Assembly (NCBI GenBank): GCA_021521415.1
Contig: JAIQDT010009094.1
Location: forward strand, 1 to 64,000
Reading direction: 5' to 3'
From: Bidens hawaiensis
Taxonomy: Eukaryota; Streptophyta; Magnoliopsida; Asterales; Asteraceae
Length of the DNA stretch: 64,000 nucleotides
A program made the translations under genes and the position numbers. The notes under the pieces were generated by a model. That model saw only the letters and a list, made by a program, of their open reading frames with translations. It made no database searches and was not told the DNA's origin. The stretch's first letter is position 1, and each line of letters begins with the position of its first letter. Positions 36,301-54,106 of the stretch are shown one piece after another.

Positions 36301-37490
36301 TCGATCTAGAGGCTTCGCCCCTTGAAACCTTAAAGGCTCCTAATTAGCTCCCGAAATTATAATAGCGTTGACCAACGCTAAAACCTCCTAACTCGTATCA
36401 ATCTTTATTATAGTTTCTAATTTGCTATTAAGTATCTCTAAGTTTAAATAAATTGATATTGATAACAGTGGAATCAAACATTATAGTAATCACGCTAACT
36501 ATTCTAATCTCATCACCTTTGTTGAAGATGTCATGGCTAATTACCTCGTTCTTATCAGCCAAACGTATGGGGAGATGTCCCTATTGGTGTGGGACACTTG
36601 GTCACTTGGATCAATTTTAATGTTGTAAAATTTACATATAGGATAGCCAGTTCGATTGTATTTGATGATGTACAGGTTGTTGCTAGCGCTAGCTATTTGG
36701 TTAATCAGTATATTGTGGTCGCTGTTTTTTTGATAAAAAAAATCACACATAGTTATTTTTATTGATCAGCTTTCAAAGTAACATAATATTTTCTATCTTA
36801 ATACACGTACTTGACTAATTTCTAGCTAGTATCACATAATTAGGTGTAGAAAGTTTTAACTTATGTTAGTTTTACAAGTAGTACTATGTGATTATAAAAA
36901 TTATAAATAGAACCATAGTTATCAAAGTATGCACATTGAATTTTAATGATTGAACTATAATCCACTTACCGATAATATTTGATACCGATGATGTGACAAG
37001 TACAATTTTAAATTTCATTTTCGATTATAAGGGTAATCTCGTTTAACATAAAAGTAACTTAGTCTACTTCATAAACAATTTATTAACTTTTATCCCTCGA
37101 GCAAAATGTTGATCGTTTTGATGCAAATAAAAAGTAAATTGGTTTACATAAAACAAAAAAATAGAAGTTAAGGGCATAATTTGTCACATAGACGTTATAT
37201 GTATATATTATTATAGTTCAATAATTTACTTTAGGATATACTTAAAAAATGGAAAATAATATAATAAGTATTAAGAACAAAGAAAAAATAACCATTTGAG
37301 TTTAACTCAAAGACTTCAATTTAAAAAAGGAGAGGATACTGGGTTCAAGTCTCACGCCATAACCAAAAAAATGTTTCCTCCTTAATTTGAAGTTGGTCTC
37401 CAATGCTGGGGGAGTGAAGATGATGGGAGTTCATCAATGATCGACAGTAATTTAAATTAGCCGTTAAAAAAACCATCGTCCAAACCCTAT
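33394..37490. other. Intergenic repeat-derived DNA, no gene recognised
   Basis: It holds a 44-bp tandem duplication at 34044-34131 and a 183-bp tandem duplication (listed separately). Around 34.45-35.6 kb a low-copy-looking stretch with phrases such as TTCTTGTAATTACCTCCAGG resembles a retrotransposon LTR or leader, but I could not find paired ends. AGCTCG-rich DNA at 33.59-33.74 kb resembles that at 31.78-31.93 kb, perhaps one older element split by the insertions between. Confidence 0.4.
35733..36094 (+). repeat. 183-bp tandem duplication
   Basis: The unit starting ATAAGGCCATTGAGAAATAA at 35733 recurs at 35916, with few differences. The second copy carries an extra ATTAAGGATTAAGT step, itself a small internal duplication. 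No coding potential. Confidence 0.9.
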
Positions 37491-37496
37491 AAAAAC

Positions 37497-37508
37497 CCTA
37501 TAAATATG
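37497..37508 (+). promoter_or_regulatory. Probable TATA box of the PFA-DSP gene
   Basis: CCTATAAATATG lies about 105 bp before the ATG at 37612, followed by a C/T-rich leader (CTTCCTCTCCATCTTTTCTC). Spacing suits a plant core promoter. Confidence 0.6.
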
Positions 37509-37509
37509 A

Positions 37510-40965
<3,456 letters not shown>

Positions 40966-42585
40966 AGCCCAATTTCCATTGCCCCGTTTGGGTCGGAATA
41001 AATTTGATTTCCGGGAATATGTTTAGTAGTTCAGGAATGATGTTTACCATTCCTTGAGGATTAAATGAGTATGTTTTAATTATTATTATTAGGACTTTCA
41101 TTCCTTTCTGCTCCTGTTGTACTTGGCTAGTTTGTTCTATGCATTGCTAAGAACTATTTGTCATTGTAATCTATCAAAAGGAATGAAAGTAAGTTGATTA
41201 AAATATATTTTGGATGTCTAGTTTCTTGTGAATCAATGAAAATGAAGAAAATGAATAGTTCTCCAAAGTTATCAATTATCGCCTAAATTGGCACTTAGAC
41301 AGGTGAAACTAAGAAAGTGTTAATTCCATGTGATTTATGAAAATGATAACTGAAAATAAAATATAAAATAAAAAACGTTTGATTCACTCTAGTAGAGGTC
41401 TCAGGTTTGAATCCAATTTTCATTGGTTTCCACTTTCCACATTAGCCCATGAAGGCCACATGCCCCGACCAAGCGGCATTTACATGGTCGCATGAGTTTT
41501 TCATTCGGGTTTTCACGGAACCCAAAAAAGACATACGAAAGAATTTGGGCCAAACTGATGCAGTTTGCTAAAAATATTCTCTTCAAAGCCCAACCCATAA
41601 TTATGAGTCCACATGTAATATATTTAATATTGCTTATTATAAGTTTCAAAAGCTCTCTGCATAGATACAAGTATCTTTTTAGTTTAAATTTTAAGTTGTG
41701 GACCTTGTGCTTTATTAAATATAGAATTGCTCATGATATCCTTGCAAGATTCTCTTTTATTTAATTCCCTTTGCGGAAAGCGAAGTCGGCAGAGTGGGCG
41801 AGGTTCATGGCTTTTTCTAATGGAAGGTTACCTAATGTATTATTGCATTAATATGGTCTGCTGATAGTGCTCACTGCTGCATGTTACCTTTTATGAAGGC
41901 TCATCTGTTGCACTTTGTAGCAAGAAAACAATATGATCATTGTCCCACACCTTTTTACTATTAAAGGTAGTAAAATAATAGGTAGTCAAACGGGTAGTTT
42001 CTGATATGGGTCGAGTGGTTGGACCAGATGGTAAATTTTTATTAAGGGTCGATATGGTCTAGCAGGTCGTGTCTAATGGGAAATATTTTGTTCGGGTCAA
42101 AATGGGTTGGGTTGGGTTGGGCCAAATGGATAATTTTTTGGTCGGGTCGGGTTGGGTCAAACACGTAATTTTTGAAAGGTTCATATATAATTACAAGAGT
42201 TTCACTATTTCAATAAATAATTTTGGAAAGGTTCATATATCGTTGTGAAGGCGACGCTTTGCCCATTTGAACTGTTTTTATTACAAGCTAATGCTTTTTT
42301 TATTATAACCATTTGACTCATTAGAGATAATACATAATGTGAACGAGATAATACATAATGTGAAAGAGCAAGTAAACAACTGCACACCAAATCTCAACTT
42401 CTAATTAACTGTAAATGAGTACAATAAACTTTTGTCATAAAGCTATATCTAGTAAGCAGTAAACACACAATTTTCTTTGTAGATCTTCTATAATGAGACC
42501 TCTTAAACAAATGAAAAGTAAAAAGAAAAAACAGAACAATAATTATTATTATTTCCTATTATATAAATATCTCTCATTTAAAGTC
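40966..42585. other. Intergenic region between convergent PFA-DSP and ACC oxidase genes
   Basis: The two genes converge here. About 41.98-42.17 kb is rich in GGGTC/GGGTTG phrases (GGGTTGGGTTGGGTTGGGCC) like the interior of hAT MITEs, but I could not define ends. No gene is seen. Confidence 0.5.
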
Positions 42586-44214
<1,629 letters not shown>

Positions 44215-44238
44215 TTAATGTTGGATGAAGGGGGTCTA

Positions 44239-44248
44239 GATTTATAGG
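44239..44248 (-). promoter_or_regulatory. ACO: Probable ACO TATA box
   Basis: On the minus strand CCTATAAATC lies about 115 bp upstream of the ATG, followed by a leader with CACACAC and (A/C)-rich stretches. Distance and sequence suit a plant core promoter. I could not identify ethylene- or ripening-response motifs with confidence. Confidence 0.6.
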
Positions 44249-44894
44249 AGATTTAAGGCACAAAAGACAAAAGTGAAGGAAACTTCGTGTTATCTAGGTG
44301 ACACTAATATTAAGGTAAGAAAAGTAATATTCTTGACCGATATTTGGACTAAATTGTGCCTGTTTTTCCACATTAATATTGAAAAGCACCCGTAACATTA
44401 TAAGTCAAGATACAGTCTGTCGGCATTTATTTTTAAAACGAGGGTTCGAATATTAAGGACCCACTTTGGCATCTAGATAGTAAAGCAAGGCTGCTAAAAG
44501 ACTAATAATTTTGAATGTGTGAATTGCTAGGAAAAACATATAACTTGATTCGTATCTAGGGTGGACCGACGCGTTGATGCTATCTGAAAATTTTGTGTTA
44601 CGTAATATTTGATGCTTACGTTGTATGTGTTATTTATGTATATGATATTAATTCACTGAAATCTTTCAAAGATATTTTAGAATTAATATAATATGTATTT
44701 AAACTTTAAAGTCGCTACTCCTTTTGCTAACTATTTCTACCGACATAAATATTAAGCAAAACTTTTAACCGGATTGGCGATTGATTTGTTCACACACTTT
44801 ACTATTTTAAGAAAAGAGAAAAACGACGTTTGATGTATCAAATCATATAAAATTTAGTTGGTTGAAACATCAGCGGACCATGGACCACTATATC

Positions 44895-45653
44895 GGGTAT
44901 GTTTGGCAAAGAGCGTTTAGGGGCTTTTAGGAGCTTTTAGCTACAAGCTTTTAGAAAAAAGCTCCTATTTAATAAAAAGTTCCGTTTGGTTAGAGTAGTT
45001 TGAAGCTTTTAGGCTTGGAGAAAAAGCTCCAAATTGAAACGCTCATGATAGTAGCATTTAAACAAGTTACAAGCTTTTAGGGTTTCAAATTTTACAATTT
45101 TAGTACTTGAACTTTCATTACATTTTGTTAATTCATATAATAATTACATATTTAACCCATATTCAAAACCAACTACCCCCCCCTGACTTTTTAAAAGACC
45201 ATAACTTTTTAACACGTTAATAGTTTTTTAAAAAAATTGCATCATAAACACGAGCATTTTATTCTCTTTAATTTGAGTATCATATTGTTATACTTCTTTA
45301 ACTTTAAAAAATTAACATATTATGTGATTATTGGTTAGGATCGGCAACAAGTCGAGTCAGACAAGCCCCATGCATGTGTACGACCAAATTAAGGTCGGAA
45401 CGAGTCGATGAAAAAGGGCTAATTCAGTTCGATTCATGTTGGTACGGTTTTGAGTCGAAAGGGGTCAAGTCGGAATAGGTTTTGGATTAAAACAGTGCAC
45501 CGCGCGAGCACCCAGCTAGTTTTATTAAAAGCTCCAGCTATTCTACCAAACACCTAAATATTTCTAAAATGCTACAGCTTCTAGCCACCAGCTTTCAGCT
45601 TCCAGCTAGCAGCTTGCAGCTTCAGCTACCAGCCACTTTTGCCAAACATACCC
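44895..45653. mobile_element. MITE with perfect 16-bp inverted ends, split by a Helitron
   Basis: The ends are GGGTATGTTTGGCAAA and its exact reverse complement TTTGCCAAACATACCC, flanked by ATC on both sides (44892-44894 and 45654-45656). Both arms are rich in AGCTTTTAG or CAGCTTCCAGC repeats in opposite senses. The middle contains an unrelated Helitron piece ending CTAG at 45519, so the host element was originally much shorter. A 3-bp duplication would suit a PIF/Harbinger-like MITE. The superfamily is uncertain. Confidence 0.8.
45095..45519 (+). mobile_element. Non-autonomous Helitron 3' part nested in the 44.9-45.65 kb MITE
   Basis: The 3' end reads GCACCGCGCGAGCACCCAGCTAG, with CTAG at 45516-45519 followed by T. 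The body (ATAACTTTTTAACACGTTAA, then GAGCATTTTATTCTCTTTAA) matches, in reverse complement, the element at 54.1-55.0 kb. After CTAG the MITE arm resumes. The 5' boundary could not be fixed, so the start is approximate. Confidence 0.65.
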
Positions 45654-46180
45654 ATCGTCTTTTTATTATTTCTAATATATATTGTTTAATTGAGAAAGTA
45701 TTTATATTGAATATTTGTACCATTATTCTTATTCGAATTCTTTATTCGGCATATAATTGAATAGCATATGATACCCATCAAACAACTATATTAACATTAT
45801 ATCAACGAGACTAATGCAAAATTATATTTGAAATACAGATGTCACCCTTTATCATGGTATATATTAATAAGTTAAGATTAAGATTGTTCAACAATATTTC
45901 AACTTCAAACTTTGGCATGCAGTCAAACTTAATCTATATGTCATTTCCTTCTTCCTTCGCAATTTAATATTAACCATTTATTATTTATTTCCATTTCCAA
46001 TCTCTAGTGCTAGCAGCCTAACACTTGTAGGTAATGACTAATGAGATGCGTGTTAATTAATAGTATGAATTCAAGTGAGATATAAATTTAAACTTTCATT
46101 AGTAAAGCTCACGTATTGTCACCTTTACGTTTTTTCAAAGTAAACTTAATTCCTTGTGTTAGTTTTTTATTCAACTATTT

Positions 46181-46185
46181 AAATT
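46181..46185. repeat. Target-site duplication (left) of the Copia element
   Basis: AAATT precedes the 5' LTR, and the identical AAATT follows the 3' LTR at 53056-53060, the 5-bp duplication expected of LTR retrotransposon integration. Confidence 0.9.
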
Positions 46186-46200
46186 TGTAAAAATAATATA

Positions 46201-46984
46201 TCTAACTATCTATATAATTGCCTACCATAAAACCCTACGTGTCACTCTTCAGTTGCTCCCCCCATTCTCTAGAGCCACTAAATTGCATGATTTCTAAATG
46301 GAGACTTCTCATGCATTTGACCCGAATTAGCGGGTATGGGTCTTACCAAACCCGGATAGTCTTTAAATGAGTTATAACATCTCATTTATTTGTGAAACTC
46401 TTTCAAAATCAAACAATAATTTTTGCGGGTCATGGGTCTCACCAAACCCGGATAACCCTTAAATGGGTTATAACATCTCATTTATTTGTGAAATAACCCC
46501 TTAATCATCAAAGAATAATTTTCACGAGTTATAGGTCTTACCAAACCCTAATAGCCCATAAATGGGTTATAAGATCTCATTTATTGTTAAACATTTTCAT
46601 CGTTAAACCCTAATTTAATTTATCTCTTTTACATGTTCTCTGTTGTCTATCATCTCCTTCGCCGGTTAACTTTCGATACTATCCAACATCGTCAACTACA
46701 TTAACGTCCCCTTATTCATTAAACAAATATTTGTGTTCATGTTTGTTCATTTAAAAAAATCAACATGCCCGTGTTCGTTTATGTTTGTTCGTTAAAAAAC
46801 TAAAAAACATACACATCTCAATTGGAAAAACCCAAACGCTAAAAAATATAATAAGAAACTAATATATATATGTATTAAATTAAAAAAAACTACGTTAAAA
46901 AATAAAATAAATCATCATAAAATAGCAAAATGATTAAAAATAAAAACTTGAATAAACTCCCGTAACACTGGAGAATAAAACTAG
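46201..46984 (+). mobile_element. 784-bp non-autonomous Helitron inserted in the Copia 5' LTR
   Basis: It starts TCTAACTATCTATATAATTG at 46201 after LTR base A, and ends CTCCCGTAACACTGGAG, AATAAAA and CTAG (46981-46984) before LTR base T. The 3' LTR has the uninterrupted site, so both ends are proven to the base. Inside, a block of about 100 bp (TCTTACCAAACCCGGATAG to ATCTCATTTATT) is repeated three times between about 46330 and 46605. No coding capacity. Confidence 0.95.
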
Positions 46985-47393
46985 TAATAATATATATTTA
47001 TATATGGCCATTATAATCATTTATATTATAATAGATTAAAATATTAAATATACCTTATTATATATTAGTTTGGTAATTGTTGATGGGCCATGTAACCTAT
47101 AGTTAAATAATAAAGGGTTTCCCCTTGGGTGTATATATAGAGAGATAAATATTAACATAACCTAATCACACATGCATAACAATTTTGTGTGCTTCATCTC
47201 TCATAAAACCGGGTTCCTCTCAAGAACCCTAACATCATCCTTAACTATACATCCTAAAGGGGAACTCGACCAAGATGACAAACATGTCAACTATCTCATA
47301 CTCTGTTGCGATTACTATTCTCCATGTTGTAACAGGTTCATAAGTTTAATATTTATCATGTTTTATATTACTTACATGAAGAACTGATCAACA

Positions 47394-50300
47394 TGTGGCA
47401 TCAGAGTGATGTTGATTAATCAGTTCTTCATGTTTTCCCTAAATCTGGAATTGAATCAGAAGACATGGACTAAAACTTGATAAACCCTAATTTTTTCGGT
47501 TTCTTTTTCATGTTCTATCACGAAAACAATATATGAAACTGTTTAAAATCGCTAAAATTCATATTTAATAAACCCTAATATTTTCGAAATCAGTTAAAAT
47601 CATGTTTAAACATTTCGATTCCAGTTTTTGTATATTTTAATAATTAAAATTTTCGACGATGTTCTTCGTGTTCATCATAATTTTTTGAAAATTATAACAT
47701 ATTTTGGTTCAAATCTGGATTAAAACCTGTTAAAGTTAATTTAGGGATATAATTTTTCAAATCTTGAATTAATTAAAAGTTTTGGTATTTTCTTAAATGA
47801 TTTGAATCCCATTAAAATAGGAAATAAATATATTTTTTAATCCTTGAAAGATTTGAACCAAATCTTATTATTATCCTTTTAGTTTTCGAAATCTGATTAG
47901 GGATCAACTAGTTTACGGAATTATTTGTATGTGTTTTATTATTTTTTTGTGTTTTCAGTTTAATTATGATAATATTAATTTTTGGATTTTAGAGTTCTCG
48001 GATTTTAAATTATATCGCCTTATGTGGGTTATTTTTTGGAATGGTTTTCCAATCTTCTTTCCGCAAACACGCTAATGTTTCCGAAAACTCATTACTTTAC
48101 CCAAAAACCCATAATACTCGAAAACATATTAACCAAGAACCCATGTCATCCGAAAACTATAATTTACCCGAAAACGTTATTTCTCGAAATCCTTAATTTT
48201 ACCCAGAAAGTTTTTACTATTAACTCATTAAAATGTTTTGTAGATAATTAAATATTATAAAATTTTACAAAACATAGAGGCCTAACTTGAATGAACTTTT
48301 GATGTATCACTTCTCGAAATCCTTAATTTTACCCAGAAAGTTTTTACCATATCATTCAAGTCTAACTGAAAGCTTTTGTTAGTTTTTGCCTAACATAATA
48401 TAAATGTCTCACTTCTGACCAAAGGTGATGTGTTATATTTTTATTCAGCAAAACTAGCATGTGCATAATTAAAATAATTGTCCCACTTCTGCCCGAAGGT
48501 GATATGTTACAATTGTTTTGCACGCATACTTAAATAAAATTTAATTCTGTCCAAAGGTGATTTATTTTTTGTTTAAGTAGAATTTTTAATTATAGTATAT
48601 TAGTTTGATGTTAATAATAGACATATCACATCTTCAATAAAATATAATGATCATTCGTTAATCTAATGATGATAAATTTTAATATGTATTATCTTAATAT
48701 CCCATAACATTATTCACTATAATTTTCTTCTATAAATAGCTATCTCATCCAAATCATCCACTCTAATCTCAAAACACAATTGAATTTTATCTCATAAAGA
48801 GTTTTAATTACATTTATTTCTTCTCAATTTTAATTATCCATTAAGACATGATATGACTATCCTACTGCTCTTTCTAATAACAATTATTCAACTGAAAACT
48901 AGAGCCTAGCAAATGGAATGAGTCAATCATAATGTCTATTACGATAACGGTAATCAAGAACTTATATAAATAAATGCTATCACTAGAGTTATTCTAGGTT
49001 TAGTTTTTCCTAAGACTAATCAAAATAACTCCCAAGATTCATGCACTCCTTAAAAATTCTAACTATAAGGTTAGATGGTATTATTGAATATATCATAATG
49101 TATAATCATGACCCATAAAATTAAGGGCTCACACATGATATTAAGTACAATATTCTAGTACATTGCATACTCAAATTTTCAATAGTACAATTTGGTGCCT
49201 TAAAAATCAACTATAATACTCAGAAGTACCAAAGGAAAATGGGTGTGTTGATCAACAACATATGTACAAGAAAAGAAGCATCCGGTACTGAAAAATAAGA
49301 TGTTATTCAACTCACTACCACTAAAACCTAAAAGGATTATTCTAAGGTTCATAGACAAAACACAAGTATTACTTCCAGCTTTAAGTTCTCTAAGGAGAAG
49401 TCTCATTGCAAAAATATGACATTAGATTAGGCATAGGCATTACAAGATTATCCATAATTCAAAAGAACAACTGGCTAAAATTGATAGTTATATATTAATG
49501 ATATTTAAGTCTGCTAACCTAATATTCTCATTAACGCATGATTGATTGAGTATAGTTCTATATGTTTACCCAAAAATCAACAAATAACTAACATGAGGGT
49601 TAGTGACAAATTTAAATGTTAATGTTATTAGAACCATGATAAACTTTATTCAAATTACGCTTTATGATACCTTAAATATTCTGGAGATTAATCAGAATTT
49701 ATTATCAATACTTAAGCTACATTATGATAGTTATAAGGTTTGCATAGCCAACCTAAAGTCACTATTACCTTAAACTCTCATATGATTTGTTATCAATATT
49801 TGGATTGGAACATTTATAAAATACAACTAGATGATACTATATATTTTCACAACTTTTGTTATCATGAAAATAAAAATGTAACAAAAGACAAATGAGACAT
49901 ATAAAATTCATCCATTAAAACCAAATTTGATGAGAAATCATGACATGGTTAATGAGGATGATTTTTCATATAATCTCATTCTCAGTTATTTTAAATCATG
50001 TGTTAGATGCCCTAAACATTGTTTGGCTTAAGAAATAAGTATGGGTCCACCAGAAGTTATATTTCACTTACATTAGTGGAACTTATTCATACCGAGTATT
50101 CAGACATAATTATTTTATCATTTGAAAGGCTATTTACTTGTATCTAGTATGTCTTCTATCATTCATGGTCTTAAAGAGATCCATTCATATATAGTTAATA
50201 TGATTTCTTCTAAATATGTCCCTAAGTTTCTTATGACACATAAAAGAAATCAAATTAAGTCTAACGTATGTATGACAAATTCCCACATCACGTACATCAT

Positions 50301-52628
50301 TGAAACTTCTCATGTAGCTTTTCCTAGAGATATCGAATATTAGTGGGAGTCTTAAGTGTCTCAATCGTAACTTACAAGATTTTCAAGAGGTGGAGGAGTG
50401 AAAACTTGATATTATTTTAATTACACCTCTTGTACAAGACACTGCTCCATCACAACACTATTTCATCAAAACTTATCTCTGTAGAATTTACTACTACTCT
50501 TACAAAAGTTTCGGTGTTTCTTAAATGTGGGCATACTCCGATTTCTTACTGAAATAATCCTCACAAGGGAAACTACGACGAATTACATCATTAAATCGTT
50601 TTTCTATTAGAATCTATTGGTCTTTAAATATTGACCCTAATCATGCAAATTTTCCTAAAGGCTTCTAAGGTCAGTGAGAGCAGTAAAAGTCTTTATAATG
50701 ACTTATAAGAAGTACAAGAGGAGGGGGAAGAGAGTCATTATATTTTACTCCATATTTAAACTTCAATTACACCTCTTGTACACCATGCTGCACCAACTCT
50801 TATATACTTAGAATCCTAAAACTGATAGCAACCTAACCAAGAGGTAATCCATAAAACCGAGACTTTTAAAATTACCCAATAATCAACTCAGGAGGCCATC
50901 TAGGTTTTAAAACCTACTAACACTGCTGATTATGTAACCTCCCTAGCTAAAGTTGAAATGGATGTTGGAAAGTTTAATGATTCTACCCCTTATAATTAAA
51001 CCATTAGCATCAATCATAATTGACTTCATAAGTCAGGATAACGTTTTGAGATTTGGTTGAATCACCTTAGAGTGTTCATAACTAAACTAAATCCCAATAC
51101 GAAACATTAAGACAATAAGAAGCACGATTGATTGTTAAAGGTTATATTCAAGGATAAACCAATTATCAAAGAATCTTCTTACCTATATTACAAAAGATTT
51201 CTTTAAGAATCATTATTGTTCTAGTAGCTTACAATAGTTAAGAGCTACATTAGATGAACATTAAAACAACTTTCCCTAACAATCGGCTTACATATTTATA
51301 TGTTCATAAAACAACCTAAAAGTTATACACTGAAGGTCAAAGAACATTTAGTTTATAAGTCAATAAAATCCATATATAGGTTAATGCAAACATAAAAATA
51401 TGATGAAATATTTATACTATTATTTTCATCAAAAACAAGTGGATTAATGTACCTACCTTAAGATGAGTGGGAGCAACTAAAAACAAACTTGTCCTTATAT
51501 AGATGACATTCTTCTGACAAGTATATGTTACATGAGTCGAAGCATTTTCACATATACTTTGATATTATAGATCTCAGAGATATTCCTTACACATGTAACA
51601 AACAGTATTGCTCTACTTTAGAGGATACTAAGAACACATAGATTATTTCCTTATGCTTCATTAAGTAGAAGCCTTATATAAGTTCAAGTCTATACTCGTT
51701 TAGATATTACTCAAAATTGCAACACACTAGATATGTATAGATTAATGTGAAGCATCTAAAAGAGTACTAAGATATCTTTAAAAGAAACGAAATACTTAAT
51801 TTAAAAGAAGAAGTGAGAATTCAAACCGGTAGATTACTCTAAACTTTGTCATATTCAAATATAAGAAATTGTAATTTTCAGGATATATTCATATGCCAGT
51901 AGACAAATCTATCTCATGGAGGAGTCATAATGAACTGATAACAACAACCTAAGTCATAATGACATAATATGTTGATTAATTACAACGTTGTTGTCAATAA
52001 ATGTTATTGAACATTTATTAGTGGACTCATAAGTTTTTATTAAACTCCATATAAATTATATATTGAAGACTTATTGTGATAAAGTCAGCTACCATGTTTT
52101 CTCATACAGTAACAGTTTGAGAGGTGCTGCATTAAATTTTGATATAAAATTAATTATTCGTTTATGAACGAATTAAAGAATCTAAATTTTCGTATCGAAT
52201 ACATTCATGATATGCTTAAGGATCCGATAAATAAAAGTCTCACCCATAAATATTATGAAAGTGCTTATAATAATGACGGGTTAGTGATGACTATGAGCAA
52301 CTGCATATCATACTATGAATGATTAATTATTAAATTTCATCATCAGTTTTGATTTGTATGTCTCTTAATATGTTATGCATGCATAATGACATATAGACAA
52401 ATTATTATACAAATCAAACGTTTGAAGGGCTTACTTGAAAATTTTGATCATAACTACTTAGGTTGTAAATAAGGACTGTAGTATGATTAGTGGGGGTCTT
52501 GAGCTGATGTTCAATTCAATGACTGTATTTCTCTGCTCCAGTTTAAGTTTAAAGCTAAAATGAGTGTTAACTCCTGATCATGCTTATCTAATACTCATAA
52601 TAAATGATTACTCGGCTAAGTGGAAGAA
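47394..52628 (+). pseudogene. Degenerate Copia internal region (gag-pol)
   Basis: Only short traces of Gag-Pol remain, in the order integrase, reverse transcriptase, RNase H. No open frame exceeds about 75 codons. A 40-bp direct repeat (CTCGAAATCCTTAATTTTAC and following) occurs near 48178 and 48307 in the leader. The element could have moved only with proteins supplied by a relative, or else decayed after arrival. Confidence 0.85.
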
Positions 52629-53079
52629 TGTAAGAATAATATATAATAATATATATTTATATATGGCCATTATAATCATTTATATTATAATAGATTAAAA
52701 TATTAAATATACTTTATTATATATTAGTTTAGTAATTGTTGATGGGCCATATTACCTTTAATTAACTAATAAAGGGTTTCCCTTTGGGTGTATATATAGA
52801 GAGATAAATATTAACATCATAACCTAATCACACACACATAACAATTTTGTGTGCCTCATCTCTCATAAAACCGGGTTTCTCTCAAGAACCCTAACACCAT
52901 CCTTAACTATACATCCTAAAGGGGAACTCGACCAAGATGACAAACATGACGACTATCTCATACTCTGCTGCGATTACTATTCTCCATGTTGTAACAGGTT
53001 CATAGGTTTAATATTTATCATGTTTTATATTACTTACATGAAGAACTGGTCAACAAAATTAGTTTAGTAAAAAGGAACT

Positions 53080-53498
53080 GTTGAATAATAAGCGAAATTT
53101 CAATTAAACACCGAGGAAACAACAAATTAAAATCAAATAAGAATATGAACGAATCAAGAACATTAAAACCGAAATGCTCAGGGCTTATTCGATTAAGAAC
53201 AAAACGAAGCTGACAAAACATTTACAAAAGAAAACTACAAATTAAGAAACGACAGAGAATTGATGTTCGAACTAACCAGTCGTTAATGACCTCATTCTCT
53301 TGTAATGAGTTGATTGAAAGTCTAAAAAATAAGTGTTGGATTTGGCTAGCCCATGAAGTTTCGTAAGTGCAAACTTGAACTGAACTTTCTTTACACACTT
53401 TACCGTATTGACAGATTTATCTCCAAACCTTATAAACTTCATTTAATTGTTATTAACGAACCCGCTGACTATCATTGACCAAGATAAAATTCCTAACA
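53080..53498 (-). mobile_element. Second LTR remnant, Copia type, minus strand
   Basis: On the minus strand the segment starts TGTTAGGAATTTTATC and ends TTATTCAACA, with a purine-rich tract (AAAGGCGGAGAT) immediately upstream, as at the internal/3'-LTR junction of Copia elements. The internal region to the right is soon lost, so this is a truncated end. It lies 24 bp from the 3' end of the other Copia element. Confidence 0.6.
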
Positions 53499-53694
53499 AT
53501 CTCCGCCTTTATGTTTAGAGCCAACAAAGTATTATGCTACGAACTAAAACATTTGTTATCCATAACTTTTTTTATGATGGTGCATTGATAAAAATTTTAA
53601 AGGTATATTCTTGCTTTTTGGTTTATTTAATTTATGTAAAAAATTGAGGACCCTTCAGAAAATAAAAGTATATTGATTATTTTAAAATTATCTG

Positions 53695-53815
53695 AAGCAG
53701 CCTCTCTATCCCTATGGGGTAGAGGTAAGGTTGTCTACATCTTACATTTCTCAGACCCTACCATAGTTTTGCTATTGGTGGGATATACTGAGTACGATGA
53801 TGATGATTATAATTT
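53695..53815 (+). mobile_element. Au-type SINE, 5'-truncated
   Basis: GAAGCAGCCTCTCTATCC, GGGGTAGAGGTAAGG, GTCTACATCTTAC and CAGACCCTACCATAG, ending in GAGTACGATGATGATGATT, closely match the copy at 12895-13042. Both share the unusual GAT tail. Confidence 0.7.
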
Positions 53816-54106
53816 TAAAATTGTTGTAAATGATATTGTACAAGGACTATGTGTTAGTTAACAGTGTTTGATAAATTTATTGTTTATTGTATATCGGTTA
53901 TTTATTAAATATTGTATTTATATGAATTACTCGTATAGTATATGAGAAATAAGGTATTATGCTAAAGACATTAAAAATGTAAGAAGTATATAAATTAATG
54001 ATTTTAAGCTTAAAACATTGCATATGGTTGTTATTTTCTTCAATTACAAAATTTAAAATTATTTAAAATTAATAACTTTAGTAAAAGAATTTAAATATTA
54101 TACAAA

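Larger units (their letters stand above)
46186..53055 (+). mobile_element. Ty1/Copia LTR retrotransposon, full-length but coding-dead, with a nested Helitron
   Basis: Paired LTRs (5': 46186-46200 plus 46985-47393; 3': 52629-53055) begin TG and end CA, with AAATT duplications outside. A primer site resembling the initiator-tRNA-Met complement (TGGCATCAGAGT) starts at 47396. Before the 3' LTR is a purine stretch AAGTGGAAGAA. The leader has three copies of CCAAAGGTGAT-like units (near 48420, 48490 and 48550). Coding remnants lie in Copia order: an integrase end (SSKYVPKF, near 50.2 kb), a reverse-transcriptase start (VKGYIQG, near 51.13 kb), the catalytic YIDDILLTS at 51496-51522, and the RNase H end (EYIHDMLKDPINKSL, near 52.2 kb). 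Stops and shifts break all of them. The LTRs differ at about 19 of 424 positions plus one 3-bp indel by my hand count. Confidence 0.93.

Noticed and set aside
37330..37370. GGTTCAAGTC, resembling a pol III B box of a tRNA or SINE
   Set aside because: No matching A box, cloverleaf or SINE body could be found around it.
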